A stretch of 41,023 bases of DNA from Geosiphon pyriformis (Eukaryota > Glomeromycota > Glomeromycetes > Archaeosporales > Geosiphonaceae), in contig JAAOMT010000503.1 of assembly GCA_016748015.1 (NCBI GenBank), forward strand, positions 107,199-148,221. Direction: 5' to 3'. Below the pieces are notes generated by a model. The model searched no databases, was not told the DNA's origin, and was given only the letters and a program-made list of their open reading frames with translations. Every line of letters begins with the position of its first letter. Positions within the stretch are counted from its first letter, which is position 1. Below are positions 1 to 11,344 of this stretch, one piece after another. The position numbers were made by a program, and so were the translations under genes.

Positions 1-552
1 TTTTTTTTTTGAATTTATAGATTAAAAAAAAAAAAAGAAAAAAAAGAAAAAAATTTATCCTAAAATTTGATACATTTCAGATTTCAAATTTCTTGGTAAA
101 ATGAAATCCTTTGACCCATCATGAGTCTTAATGACTAGATCTTTGGGTTTACATAATGAAAAATGATGATTTATTGATGAGCTACGTTATTTGAAAATAT
201 CTTTTTTTGTTATTGTAAATTTTTTAACAACAGCAAAACCTTTTTTATCCATGGAAAAAAATATATTAAATACCTTATATGATAATAATAGGTGTTGGTT
301 CAAAAGAAATGATCATCATAATCATCAGGTAATGATTAAAGAGGTTCTCTTTCATTCTCTCCCCTCACTGAACTTGTGATGATAATAGTATAAAAATAAT
401 GATAAACCAAAATGATACAGTAATTGATAAATTCAACTGGTCGCTTTCTGTCATACAACACAGCATACATGATTTACCCTTTTCTCTTACAGTATAACAA
501 CTCTCATTCTCTTTTCATTCTATCTCTTGCTCCCTCTCTACCTCTTTCTCAC

Positions 553-608
553 ACTCGCTCACTCACTCACTCACTCACTCACTCACTCACTCACTCACTT
601 ACTCACAC
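553..608. repeat. (ACTC)n microsatellite
   Basis: About twelve tandem copies of the tetranucleotide CTCA/ACTC lie inside a pyrimidine-rich tract about 280 bp upstream of the makorin start codon. Such CT-rich tracts are common in fungal promoters, but no function can be shown here. Confidence 0.9.
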
Positions 609-765
609 TTCTTCCATCTTTGATTCCCCTCTTTCTTCCTCCTTCATTTTTTAAATATTACTACTTCTTTCTAAAGAAGTGGTGACAGCCACAAAAAAAA
701 AAAAAGGAATCTTTAAACTGAACAATAAAATTAAAACCCGAGAACTCTTGGTCTCTTCCGGAAAT

Positions 766-774
766 TATAAAAAG
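766..774 (+). promoter_or_regulatory. candidate TATA box
   Basis: TATAAAAAG sits 114 nt before the ATG at 888. The surroundings are extremely AT-rich, so a chance match is quite possible. No transcript data support it. Confidence 0.25.
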
Positions 775-887
775 TTGTTCAAAATATTTTACATTTTATT
801 ATACCATTATTCTTTTTGTTAATATTATAAAGTATTTTAAAAAAAAAAAAAAAAAAACTGGAATAAAAAATTTGGGAAAAAAAAGTT

Positions 888-3031
888 ATGTTAACCACTC
901 CCCAACTACTATCACCACCGCCGTCACTTCAAGACACCGTGATGGCCGCAGCAGTCCCTGGTCAAGCAAAAAATAGCTCCCTCAATCCGTTAATATACGC
1001 TTTTCCCTTAGCAGAAACCAATAAAAGTTTGCAAGCAAACTCCCCAAAAATGGCTGCCTCTCTTCCGAACCCTCCCTCTGTCCTAAGCCAACTTTATACC
1101 CAAAGGCAAACTGATTCCCACTTTCTAAATATACCTTCCATTATTACCTCACCCTCTACCTCCGAGACTTTCACCTTTTTTCCTTTACCACACGAAGCTC
1201 TCAAAAAGCAAATACCACAGGCCATTTCAGCTCCAGGTACCCCTACTAGTAATGGCTCAAATGGCTTCGCTCAGCCTCCAAGAAGAGGAAAAACTAACAA
1301 CAACAACAACAACAACAATAATAATAATAATAGTAATAATAGTAATAGTAATATTAATAATACTAGCAACAACAATAATATTATCAACACTAGCGGTAAC
1401 AACAATAACAATGTTCAAAACAGTAATACATCACCAGACGGGAAACAAAATGGCTCGAAAAGTAAGTAAAAAATAACGGTCCATTTTTGTTATCTAAAGT
1501 CCTTGATTGAATTGCTAGTAATTTTCGATGTCGGAGTTAAAAACGGTGACCTATGAAACAATTCGATATCAAAATTCTCAATCGATTATATGCATAAAAC
1601 TTCATTTTTGTCCGTGACCAATGTAGATTCTATCGATAATCAAATCCTCCTTCACAGTTGCCAAATCAAGCTACCAATAATTTCTATTTCTAACGTCTGA
1701 CCTTTTTTTTTTGTCGATTTTGGCTACTACAATGTCACCAGGCAACAGCAATTTGGCTCACATTCCTTGCAAGTTTTTCAAGAGTGGCGCCTGTACTGCT
1801 GGAAAAAATTGCATTTTCTCTCATGATAAAAATTCTTCAGCAGATAATTATGTTTGTAAATACTTTCTGAAAGGAAACTGCAAATTTGGAAGCAAATGCG
1901 CCTTATCTCATAATTTGCAGAGCGATCGAAAGATCACCAATAATGGTCGTGCCGGAAAAAATGGTTTGTCCATTCAAAGGACAAACGTCAATATTCCAGA
2001 AATTCGTTCCCCCATTATGCCTCCTCAAGGTTTTGGTCAGGAAATGCACGAGTTCTCACCTGGTAGTCCCTTCTCTCGAATCCCACTGAGCCCAACGACA
2101 GATTTCAATCATAATCGTCGACACAGTCAACTTACTGCTTCTTTAAATGATCAACCATTTCTCGAGGATCCTTATGATATGAGAATGCGAAGTTTTTCTC
2201 CAACTTTTGGTGATCATTTAACGGCACCTATCCAAATTCATAATCATCCTCGAAGATCTTTGCCAGATATCTTTCATTGCCCATCTTCCGATCATTTTGG
2301 AACTTCCCCATTTCCTCCGAACAGTGTCAAATCACTTTACTTACCTCCTGGAACTTCTTACGGAAGTGATGGTGGAATGTTATCACCCACCAACAACGTT
2401 CCTTTACTACAGAGTATTCCAGAATTGCATGATTATAATCATTATGACGATACTTTGGAAGAAGGACCCCTGGAGTGTGAAGAGCTTTTACCTTCCTCTT
2501 TAAATGATTTGTTGACACCAATGGAACGGGAAAGACGTCGAAGCCGTCAAGAAGAAGTTTTTGAAAGTCCTAGACGCTGGTTAAATAATCAATCTTTGCT
2601 TCCTTTACCTTTGAATGACCCTCAAAATTCATTCTTCAACAATAATGTTGATCCGTCACATATTCATCCATTTGCCGCGGGAAGATCATTGCCCCATGGT
2701 GTTAGTATGGGTTTGGCAGCTTCTAATTTTTTGAATAACAATGACCACGGTGATGTTCAACACCTTAGTCCTGTTTTCCCATCATACGGTTTCTCGGCTA
2801 ACACCACTACCGCTGCTGCTGGAATTAACAATGGAAATAGCAATAGCAATTTAAGAGGCCCCTCTCATTCAAATACCCCTATCTTTTCACAAACATCTGA
2901 CAATTGGGGCCATCATAATCAACAACAACAACAAACACCTCAACAGTCGATCAGCAACGGTAATGGCCATCTTTCACATCATCTCCCTTCTCAACATCAT
3001 CATCACCATCATCATCATCATCACCACCATC

Positions 3032-3078
<47 letters not shown>

Positions 3079-4915
3079 CTACAACTACAACAACTACAAC
3101 TACAACTACAACTACAACAACATCCAATCCATCCTCCTAACTCGGCTCATTTCTCAAACTTTTCAAATGATCTTTCCCACACCACACTTAACGGTTCAAC
3201 CCCAGCCATTAACATTCCTCATCCCCATGATCTTCCAACAATTGATCTTAATTCACCGCTGATCAATTATGATTATAAAAATGGAAGCTCAACCAATGGT
3301 GGTCAAGGTACACCACATACTCCTCTTACACCAGACCCTTTCAGTCCTTTTGAAGACGACGTTCCTTTTTACATGGACGACGAAAAAAACGATCAAATTT
3401 CCTCGGAAATGTCCAGAATTTCTGAAACACCAAAACTCCCGCTATCTTATTCTGCCATAACTAAGACTGGCTTGAAAGACTCGGGTGCTACTCCTGGTCT
3501 TAGTATTGACTCGAGAAAGTTCGAGCCGGTATGTTAGTAATTTATTTTTCCAATTTCCTTTACTTGCCAATATACACCACCACTTATAATAGTAAATGTA
3601 CATGTCGGATAAATCTTTTTGTAATATATATTGATATACATAAAAATTATATATACATGGTGACCATGGATATTTATCAAAACAATAAAATTAAAATTTA
3701 TTTTGAAATATTTATAATATTTATCCCTATTAATTTTTGGTTTGACTTTTTCGAAATTTTTACTTAATATACGGGGATTATTAATTATTTTTAGCTGTGT
3801 CCTTTCGGTATGGCTGGAAATTGCCGTTACGGTGACCGCTGTCATTATTTGCACGGCAAGCCTTGTCCTTCCTGCTTGAAACATGTTCTTCATCCATACC
3901 AAACCCCAGAGGAGCATCAAGGTTTGTATTATGAGGGAATTTTTATCTTTATAAATTTTTCTATTAAATTTCTAATTAAATTTCGGATCTATTAAAAAGA
4001 GCACATCGATGAATGTGTTACCAAGCAAATACGCGTTGCCGATGGAGTTAAACCCGAGGATCTTGAATGTGGAATTTGTTTTGAAAAGGTTTTGTCCAAG
4101 GATGACGCTCGTTTTGGCCTCTTGAGTGAGCTTTCTTTTCGAAAATTTACCATTTCAAAATTTTCGCTTGACTGTTTTTTTCTCTCACTCATTAATCTAT
4201 TTGCATTTTTACAGATTGTGAACATGCATTCTGTCTCCAGTGCATCCGGCAATGGCGCTCCAATGTCAGTATGGATAATCAGGTGGTTCGCAGCTGTCCA
4301 CTTTGTCGAACACCTACCCACTTTATCACTCCTAGTACCACTTGGATTACAGATCGCCAAGAAAAAGAATGGATGATCAATGAATATAAACGAAAGTGCA
4401 GGCAAGTATCCTTTTATTTGTTTGGTTTTTTAAAAAAAAAAAAAAAGTCCAATCCTTTTATTAAAAATATCTAATGATCGGAATCTGGGACTCTTGCCTT
4501 CAGTGGCATTCCTTGTAAACACTTCAATTATGGTGATGGTCAATGCCAATTTGGAACATCATGCTTTTACGCACACGTTTATCGTGATGGCACCAAAGAA
4601 GAGGTGAACATTCGCAAAATCCAGAACGGCGATGAAGTCAAAGTTTTAAATAACGTGCGCCTTTGGGATTTTATGGAAGATTTTGCCAACAAGCGTGGAG
4701 CTGCCGTAGTTGCCACCGCCTCTATTGCGGCTGGGAGTCATGGTGTTATCGGTAGTGGGAGTGGTAGGAGTACCACCTTGTATAATACGAGTAGCGATGA
4801 TATTGAATCCATCACCGCCTCAACTTCTACTTTGTCGATAAACTCGCCAGTTTTTACACCCTCCGGATTGGGGAATTATGGTGGTATAACTGAACCCCTG
4901 CCCGAGGAGGAATGA
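888..4915 (+). CDS. makorin-type RING E3 ubiquitin ligase (six exons)
   Basis: Exons: 888-1461, 1742-3528, 3795-3921, 4000-4125, 4215-4401 and 4504-4915. They join to 3213 nt, 1070 codons plus stop, and every phase matches. Residues 1-191 are a low-complexity leader with an Asn-rich tract (about 135-180). CCCH fingers lie at C201-H219, C230-H248, C789-H807 (all Cx7Cx5Cx3H) and C938-H958 (Cx9Cx5Cx3H). The makorin Cys-His motif follows finger three (C811, C814, H817 to C835). The RING is C853, C856, C873, H875, C878, C881, C899 and C902. The motif VRLWDF near 985 and the order CCCH, Cys-His, RING, CCCH are diagnostic of makorins, which ubiquitinate target proteins and bind RNA through CCCH fingers. 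The family role is established; targets here are unknown. About 540 disordered residues, including His and Gln runs, separate fingers two and three, so the protein is about twice the usual makorin length. The gene looks intact. Confidence 0.9.
1462..1741 (+). other. intron 1 of the makorin gene, joining the Asn-rich leader to the first CCCH finger
   Basis: The donor is a perfect GTAAGT at 1462. A CTAAC branch-like site (1690-1694) is followed by a T-rich tract, and the first AG after it is at 1740-1741. Exon 1 ends with one base of a codon and exon 2 starts with two, giving an in-frame Ser codon. Without splicing, the exon 1 frame stops at 1467-1469. The intron contains an ATG (1732) in frame with exon 2, so an unspliced or internally initiated transcript could encode a protein without the leader. 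Confidence 0.75.
2991..3120 (+). repeat. CAT/CAC and CAA trinucleotide tract coding for poly-His then poly-Gln
   Basis: A run of about 13 His codons is followed by about 17 Gln codons and then a CTA/CAA-interrupted Gln/Leu stretch. It lies inside makorin exon 2 (residues about 609-650), between the second and third CCCH fingers. The tract is in frame and is expected to vary in length between strains. Mixed CAT/CAC in the His part suggests it is older than the nearly pure CAA part. Confidence 0.9.
4402..4503 (+). other. GC-AG intron 5 of the makorin gene
   Basis: The exon 5/intron junction reads TGCAG|GCAAGT and the acceptor is CTTCAG at 4503. Using GC at 4402 leaves two codon bases, which join with T at 4504 to give Ser, followed directly by GIPCKHF of the fourth zinc finger. 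The only nearby GT (4406) leaves phase 0 and would break the frame. AG|GCAAGT is the known consensus of minor-class GC donors handled by the major spliceosome. Confidence 0.8.
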
Positions 4916-5115
4916 AAGATGTCTCGTCCATAAAAAATCGCCAATTTAATCAATTTGGGTTTTCAAAAGCGCATTAGAGAAGGTTGTGGCCTCAACACAA
5001 AGAGTCATTAAGACATTAATCCACATTTTCTAGGGCATACCAATAGCAAAAATTCCAAAAAGAACAGCTTTTTTGCTTCAAAATGTTTTGTATAAATTCC
5101 TTTATTTATCCATCT

Positions 5116-5174
5116 TTCTATCTGTCTATCTATCTATCTGTCTATCTATCTATCTATCTATATATCTATATATC
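5116..5174. repeat. (TATC)n microsatellite
   Basis: Imperfect tandem TCTA/TATC units with TCTG and TATA variants lie about 200 bp past the makorin stop codon, probably in its 3' UTR or just beyond. Confidence 0.85.
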
Positions 5175-5455
5175 TTTTTACCTCCTCTGAAACGGTTACA
5201 TTATTTGTATTTTTTCATTATATCGTCGCAAATGCCCTAATCTTTGTATTACTTTAAAATTTAGTTTCAAAATCAAAAACTGTTTTTCCTTTTTTTCTCT
5301 GTCATCACAACAAACTTTTTTTTGTATTTCTAAAAAACGCGAGCTTCATATCATCACGCTTTTTCGTGTTAAATGGGCTCTAATTATTGTAGCTAGAGTA
5401 GATTTTCTAAAAAGTATAAAAATCCCAAAATTAGTTTTCTCTTCTTTCAGTATGT

Positions 5456-5461
5456 AATAAA
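5456..5461 (+). terminator. candidate polyadenylation signal AATAAA
   Basis: AATAAA lies about 540 nt after the stop codon at 4915. In DNA this AT-rich the hexamer is common by chance, and fungal 3' ends often lack it, so this is only a candidate for the makorin transcript end. Confidence 0.2.
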
Positions 5462-6188
5462 AAAAGTATTTCAAGCCGAGCCAATCCTAATCGGGATTTG
5501 GTAAATGTTAAGGTTTATAGCTTGAATGGTACAATCACAAAAAATTTTAAGATGGACTTTAACTTATTGAGATTAGCACTGATCGATTTGTTTTCTTATA
5601 AAGATTTTAAAGGCTAATAGATAATACAATTCAGATATAATTGTTTTTTCATCATCAATTGCATAATGTTTAGAAATGCGTACATTTGTAATCACGAATA
5701 ATTAGCTTCTAATACATATTTAGACTAGATTTTCTTTGGATGGTATAATACTAAACCAAATGGATCAGGGACTATCAATTAATTAGACTTCAATATTGCA
5801 AAGCACGAAACAAAGAATTTTTTATATATTTATTATTTCTCGAAATGTTGTTTGATTATCAATTTTTTATTGAAACAATCAGTTGAAGATTTTTTTTTAA
5901 TTAAAAAAAAAACGGAAATGGAAAATGACGATTGATTTTTCTTTGATTACACAAATCGTTTTAAATCATGAACAGGTAAGACAATACAAAAATGTCGTTT
6001 ACTTTCCTTTGTCAACCTTTTGATAACAATTAGATAAACCGAGTTAAACCAGTATTGGTAAACAATTTAATAAAATTTTTTTTTAATAAAACTAAACTTT
6101 TACCATATACATATACAGCTTATTATAAAAAACAAAACTCCAAAAGTTCGAAAAACTGACTAAAAAAAGTAACTTTAAAGTACTGTTT

Positions 6189-6221
6189 TAAAGCAGTATA
6201 TCGACTCTATATACTGTTTTA
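6189..6221. repeat. short inverted repeat (hairpin)
   Basis: AAAGCAGTATAT and ATATACTGTTTT form an 11-of-12 base-pair stem with a 7-nt loop. It is flanked by a second TACTGTTTTAAA copy starting at 6181. No associated gene is seen. It could be a transcription end structure or a scar of a lost element. Confidence 0.5.
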
Positions 6222-6337
6222 AAACTGCCCAAAAGTAATGTTGACAAATAAAATAAATATACTCACTCTTAATAGAATTGGAAAACTTATTAACAACAAA
6301 TTCTAAGACTTATAAGAACGAAAACTTTTATATTAGA

Positions 6338-7250
6338 CATTACCAGTAAAATTTTAGTCGGTAATTAAACATAAAATTACTCTTATAATTTTTATCAGTA
6401 ATTAGCATATATTATTATTATTTTATTTATTACTTATTATTTAATTAAATTATTATAATATTTCTATCTAAGTAGTAATTTGATTTATATAATATATTAA
6501 TATAACCAAATATAATGATCAAATCATACAATATTCTGAACTCTGTAACATTTAAAATTTTGCTAAAATTTGTAAAATATCTTAATAATACACCAAAATA
6601 ATTCATAATTCATAGAAACAATTTGTAGTTCACCAAAATATATCTTTATTTTATCAAAATTATAACAAAAAAAAAGTTAAAGTTATAGACTAGTACTACA
6701 ATAAACTGTATAAAAGAAGAGCTTTTCTCTTTAAAAAAATATATCTTATCTTAGAATCATTTTCTTTAGAACAAGTTTCTTAGTACAAATTAATTAGTTA
6801 TAAATTGAAATTTTCCAAATCCCAATTAATGTTTTAAAATTAATTAACTACTAATTTTAATAATTTATTAATTACTTTAGGTCTAAACAAAAAACAATTC
6901 TATTTAAACAAAATTATTTTCTTTTATTTTTTTTATTATATATATTAGAATAGTTTACAAATAAAATTTTTGTAAAAAAGTTGACTTTTACAACAAAGTA
7001 ATTACACATTTTTAATAAGCTTCCAGATAAGCATTTCTTAAAAAAAAGTTGATTTTTATTACAAAGTAACTACACAAAATAATTGGCATAAAATTGGCCA
7101 TTTTACTTATAAGTTTAGTAATTTAAATTATAAGAGATAATTTAAAGATAAATTCAGATATTAAAAGTTCAATAGCTTGTAATAATCAGAATTAACAATA
7201 AAACAACATTAACAATATTTAAGAAAAGAGACCAAAAATTTTTAGTATCA
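6338..7250 (+). repeat. decayed family-A 5' LTR
   Basis: It starts CATTACCAG and ends TTAGTATCA, where intact copies have TGTTACCAG and CTGGTAACA. The TATA region and the following AGAGCTTTTCTCT hairpin (about 6718-6731) are still visible. The 3'-end stem arms (7157-7169 and 7237-7249) can still pair along all 13 positions. Confidence 0.8.
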
Positions 7251-7989
7251 TTTAGTGCTTAAATTAATATAGTAATAACAACTTTAAAGTGACAACTGCT
7301 TCAAACATAACAACTCTAGAATACTATTAGTTAATTTATACTTACTGCAAACAACAATTTGAAATTCGAAACAAAATTATAATTTTCAAGAAAACACACA
7401 TTTAATACATTAAAAACTGAATTAATAATTATCTTTTTAGAAACTATAATATTTTAAAATTCAAGCAAAATCTTCTTAAAAATTTTATTTATTACTTAAA
7501 CAAAGATTCAAAAAATATTAGTGCTAATAATTGTGCTACTTACTTTGAAAAACTTGATTATAATATTATTAAATTTTATAAAAAAAATACTCTGCCAATT
7601 TACAATTTATTTTTAAACTTAAATTTAAATCTAAAACAAGCAAAAAAGACAAAAAAAACACTTAACCAATTTATATAATGTTTAACACACCAAAAAAAAA
7701 TTTTTAACACTTGTAAACATTTAAACAAGAAGCCAATTCTAAATTATTATTTTTAATCATATAATTTTTAGTTTTATTTGCTTAAGTTTAAATACTAAAT
7801 TTATTACTTAATTGTTTTTAAAACCAGAAAACTTTACATTACCAAAAAGCTTAACATAATAATCTAAACAAATTTTTACTAACACAAATTTTCTTAATTA
7901 CTTAGCAGAAAACCAGAATAATTACTCTGACAATATAGACAACAATAAAAATATTTCTGAATTCATTAAGAAAAAAACTGCTAAAAACA

Positions 7990-9266
7990 AAAACACAGAA
8001 GAAATAACAACTGTTTATATTATAAAAATTACTAAATTTACAGAAAAAAAGACTGATATTAGTTTTTAAAAATAGTTAAACAAAGTCTTAAAAACAAAAA
8101 ATGCCAATAGATAAAATACTACAAAAATGCTTAAAACTATTCTTTACTTTTTTTAAAGAACTGTAAACAAATAATTCGAAAATTTGAATAAATTTTTTAA
8201 AAACTGGCAAGCATTTAAAGATGTTTTTCTTAAACAGTTCATTAATAATAACACATTTATTATTTTCTAAAATTAATCCAAAACATTAAACAAAAACCAG
8301 CAGAATCTGTTATAATTTATTTTAAGAAGTTTAACAAACTTTTTTAATAAATTTGTCAATTAAAAACCAATAATTACTATTCCAATACTTAAATATTAAA
8401 TTAATTTATTATTGAATTCAAGAATAAATTAATTATAAAAGTTTGTTTATATGTACTAAAAAATTTAATCACAGCTATTTAATATATTAAAGTTTACAAA
8501 ATAACAATAAAAAAAGCTAATTACATAAAACTTATTAACCTTATAATTAGAAAAACTAGTTTAACAACTGAGAAAAAAATCAATTAACTTATTAAAAAAA
8601 CTGAAAATTATTTTATCAATTAACAATAACAGTAATAACAGAAATATTAACTATTATAATAATAAAATTAAAATAACTTTTTATTATTATCCAACAACCA
8701 ACTTTAAAATTGCTACTATTGTAGAATTTTAAAACATTGAAAATAAGATTACAAAAAGATACAAAGAAACCAACAACAAAAAAATAATTTATATTAATCT
8801 AAATTTTAGTAATTTTACTATCAATTTTTATTATTAGCTTATTATTTTTTTAGACTTTAATATCAAAATAATTACTATTAACTTCTTTTACAACCAATTT
8901 AACAACAGTATTAACAACCACTATCTGCTTAATGATACCAAGTATCTGCAAGAAAATTGGTTTAACAAAACCAATTTTTAACAAATAATAACAGAATTAA
9001 TATTAATTATTAATTAGTTTTTTAAAACAATTTATAATAAAAATTTATCTATTATTACACTCAATTTAGTTATTTAAAAATATCAAAAAAACTGAATTTT
9101 TAATAAACTGTACTTTCTAAAGATAAAACTATAGCACTAAAACAAAACTTTTTTAAAAACAACCATTTTATTTTACCAGTTAAAATTGCTAAAAATACCA
9201 ATCTATTAGACATATTTTCATTTAAGTTTGAAGCAAATAAATCATTATTTTTGCTTAGCAATACAG
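7990..9266 (+). pseudogene. gag and protease-start remnant of the decayed family-A element
   Basis: The sequence from about 7998 matches the gag region starting at 32999, for example the block AACTGGCAAGCATTTAAAGATG, which is nearly unchanged. It then follows the zinc-knuckle zone (about 8680-8760) into the N-terminal part of the protease region (about 9170-9266). Stop codons occur in all frames. No product is possible. Confidence 0.75.
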
Positions 9267-10063
9267 TATTATAGGTGATTATTTAGAGTATTAGAACAAA
9301 TAACAAACCAGTAACTTAGTGCTCAATAGTTGAAAATGTTGATAATTTTTAAAGACTTTGGAGTTTGAAGATTTTGGTTAAGCTTTTTGTATAATAAATA
9401 AAGATTTAATTAATAATTTCTTCTGTGATTTTTTTTTAGTATGGTAGTTAGTTTATTTTAATAGTTATGCTCTTCTGGTACTCTATTTTTAAATTTTTAC
9501 TCTTTGTTTTTGGGTTTTTTACTAAACTATTCTTGACATTAATTATTTAGCACTTAATTTTTTTAATCAATTAGTAAATAAAAAAATAAAATAAAATAAA
9601 ATAAAATAAAATAAAATAAAAAAATAAATAAAAAATTAGTATCTTGTTAATAGTCATAATTAAGAATTATTGGTTTAATATAGTTAAGTATTGGATTTTA
9701 TCAATATGGAATGTTAATAGAATAGAATAGATTATTATTTTTTTAATCAAGTAATGATAACATAAATTCAATAAAAATTAAATATTTTATTAATATTAAT
9801 GTAATTTCATTTCAAGTTATAGAAAACTATTTTTTAAAGAAAAAAGTATGAGATAAGTAGTTATTATTAATTATTGTTTTGTCTGAGTTAAATACTTTTT
9901 CTGTTTTTAATACTCTTATTATATATATATAATTCATGTTATACAAAATTTCTTGGAATCTTGCAATTTTTTAAAAAAAATTCTGAAATTTTTTCTTTTA
10001 CTATGTCTCTTTTTAATTGGCTATTTTACTTATTATTATAACTTCTATTTTTTATAAGTAACA
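9267..10063 (-). repeat. family-B LTR (copy 1), at a chimeric junction
   Basis: Read on the minus strand it starts TGTTACTTAT and ends CTATAATA, with the family-B internal landmarks: the TATA region, the A-rich simple repeat at 9580-9635, and the U5 block containing AGTGCTCAAT. Left neighbour DNA is family-A protease sequence and right neighbour DNA is the 3' part of a family-D LTR. The flanking 4-mers (ACAG, ATAT) do not match. This suggests recombination between LTRs rather than a simple solo LTR. Confidence 0.75.
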
Positions 10064-10270
10064 ATATATATTAAATTACAAACAGTTAAACTATATCTCA
10101 GTGCTTTATAATTAAAAAACTTTACAAATAAATTTACATCTATTAAAAATTTTTAGAGATTAATAATCTTGATTTGTTTTTTATACCAAACAAAAAACTC
10201 TTCAAGTTTTTTTATTTAAATATAAAACACTAAATATTACTATTATATCTTATTAAATTTATCTATAACA
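10064..10270 (+). repeat. 3' fragment of a decayed family-D LTR
   Basis: It aligns with about 29740-29936, including the U5 block (AACACTAAATATTACTATTATAT here) and the terminus CTATAACA ending at 10270. Its 5' part is missing and is replaced by the family-B LTR to the left. Confidence 0.65.
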
Positions 10271-10544
10271 TTAAACTTTGCTGTATATGTTACTAATTGG
10301 CATAAGTACTTATAATTTTTCTGATTTGTTGGCATTTTATAATAAAAAATCTTAAATTATTGGCTATAATTAAAATATATATAAGTATAATAAGTGTGTT
10401 ATTATTTGTTTTGCTGATAAAATTTCACAAAAAACTGCTATTAATCCTGTTTTAGTCTTCAAAAGTGTGAATTTGTATTAAATTGGTTTATTATTAGTTT
10501 ATTGTATTTAGTATAAGCAATTTAATTATATTTTTAATGTATGC
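10271..10544. other. unassigned AT-rich interval
   Basis: No open frame or recognisable motif. It lies between the family-D fragment and a clean family-B solo LTR. It could be decayed element or host DNA. Confidence 0.4.
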
Positions 10545-11344
10545 TGTTACAGATGATTATTTGGAATCTCAAAGCAAATAACAAATCCATAACCTGGTAC
10601 TTAATAATTGATATAATAATAATAATAATTTTTGAAGGTTTATGTGATCTGAAGATTTTGTTAATCTGAAGGTTTTGGATTTGAGTTCTTTGTATAATAG
10701 ACAGAGTCTTCCAGAATTACAATTCTGTCAAATTTTTTTTTCAGTATGGTAGTAGTTATCCTCAATTTGATAAGTTTCTACTCTTGTTCTTAAGTTTTTT
10801 ACCAGTTCTTTGATGTCAACAATTCAATGCTTAATTTTTACTCAATTTAGTAATCACAAACAAAATACAAATGAAAAAAATAAATGAAAATAAGAAATTA
10901 AGTCAAGACAAGTTAGTATCCTGTCAATAGTTGTGATCAAAAACTATTGTTCCAATGTGATCAAGTATGATTTACTATTAACATAAAGTGTTGATAGTGG
11001 ACAATTGGATTGATAAAATCAATAAGTATTTTTATTGATAGTGTAAATATATGAATGTTAACTAGGAAGTAGAACTCAGATGTTTGTCTTTTCTGTTTCT
11101 AATACTATCACTATATATACATAATTGAGATTTTGCAATTCCTTAATTCTTTGTACCAAGAATTCTGTAATTCCTTAAGAAGAATCCTGGAATTCTGAAA
11201 TCCTGCAATTTTTTATACAAAAATCCTGTAATTCTGAAATTCTGCGATTTTTTTGAGAGAAATCCTGGAATTCCTTATTTATTATATCTACTTCTAATTG
11301 GCTAGTTTATATGTTAATATAATTCCTATATTTTATGAGTAATA
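10545..11344 (-). repeat. family-B solo LTR (copy 2) with 4-bp target-site duplication ATGC
   Basis: On the plus strand it begins TGTTACAGATGA and ends TATGAGTAATA, so the sense strand is minus. It is flanked on both sides by ATGC (10541-10544 and 11345-11348). A TATATATA box lies near 11112-11119. The U3 next to it (11125-11275) carries tandem units of the type AATCCTGGAATTC. No internal region adjoins it, so it is a recombined solo LTR. Confidence 0.85.

Larger units (their letters stand above)
1..887. other. AT-rich 5' flank of the makorin gene
   Basis: No coding region can be supported here. Short open frames exist but are low-complexity and lack any recognisable motif. The stretch holds A/T homopolymers, a CT-rich block (about 480-655) with an ACTC microsatellite, and a possible TATA element. 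It probably contains the promoter and 5' UTR of the gene starting at 888. Confidence 0.5.
4916..6337. other. 3' flank of the makorin gene, AT-rich intergenic
   Basis: No gene can be supported. The stretch holds a TATC microsatellite, a possible polyadenylation signal AATAAA at 5456 and a small hairpin near 6200. It appears to be ordinary intergenic DNA between the host gene and the first retroelement remnant. Confidence 0.5.
6338..9266 (+). mobile_element. decayed family-A Ty3/gypsy element, 5' part
   Basis: The stretch aligns by eye over its whole length with the better preserved plus-strand element starting at 31247. It contains a 5' LTR (6338-7250), a primer-binding region and remnants of gag up to the start of the protease region. 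Differences are mainly C to T and G to A, which removed nearly all codons and left strongly AT-rich DNA. It ends abruptly at 9267, where a family-B LTR begins. The remainder of pol is not found next to it. Its left flanking 4-mer is TAGA, with no partner identified. Confidence 0.8.

Noticed and set aside
888-1469. An independent small Asn-rich gene
   Set aside because: A perfect GTAAGT donor precedes its stop, and the first AG after a CTAAC/poly-T tract joins it in phase to the makorin exon. A separate gene is possible but less likely.
1732-3537. A single-exon CCCH protein ending at 3537
   Set aside because: The apparent stop lies in intron 2 (GTATGT donor at 3529). Exons 3-6 continue in frame with the Cys-His motif, RING and fourth finger.
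3534-3920. Minus-strand open frame of 128 codons over makorin intron 2 and exon 3
   Set aside because: It is antisense to a conserved zinc-finger exon and has no motif. A shadow frame.
9580-9635. (AATAA)n tract as an independent microsatellite locus
   Set aside because: Similar A-rich tracts occur at the same internal position of other family-B LTRs (12003-12055, 15180-15250 reversed), so it is a part of the LTR.
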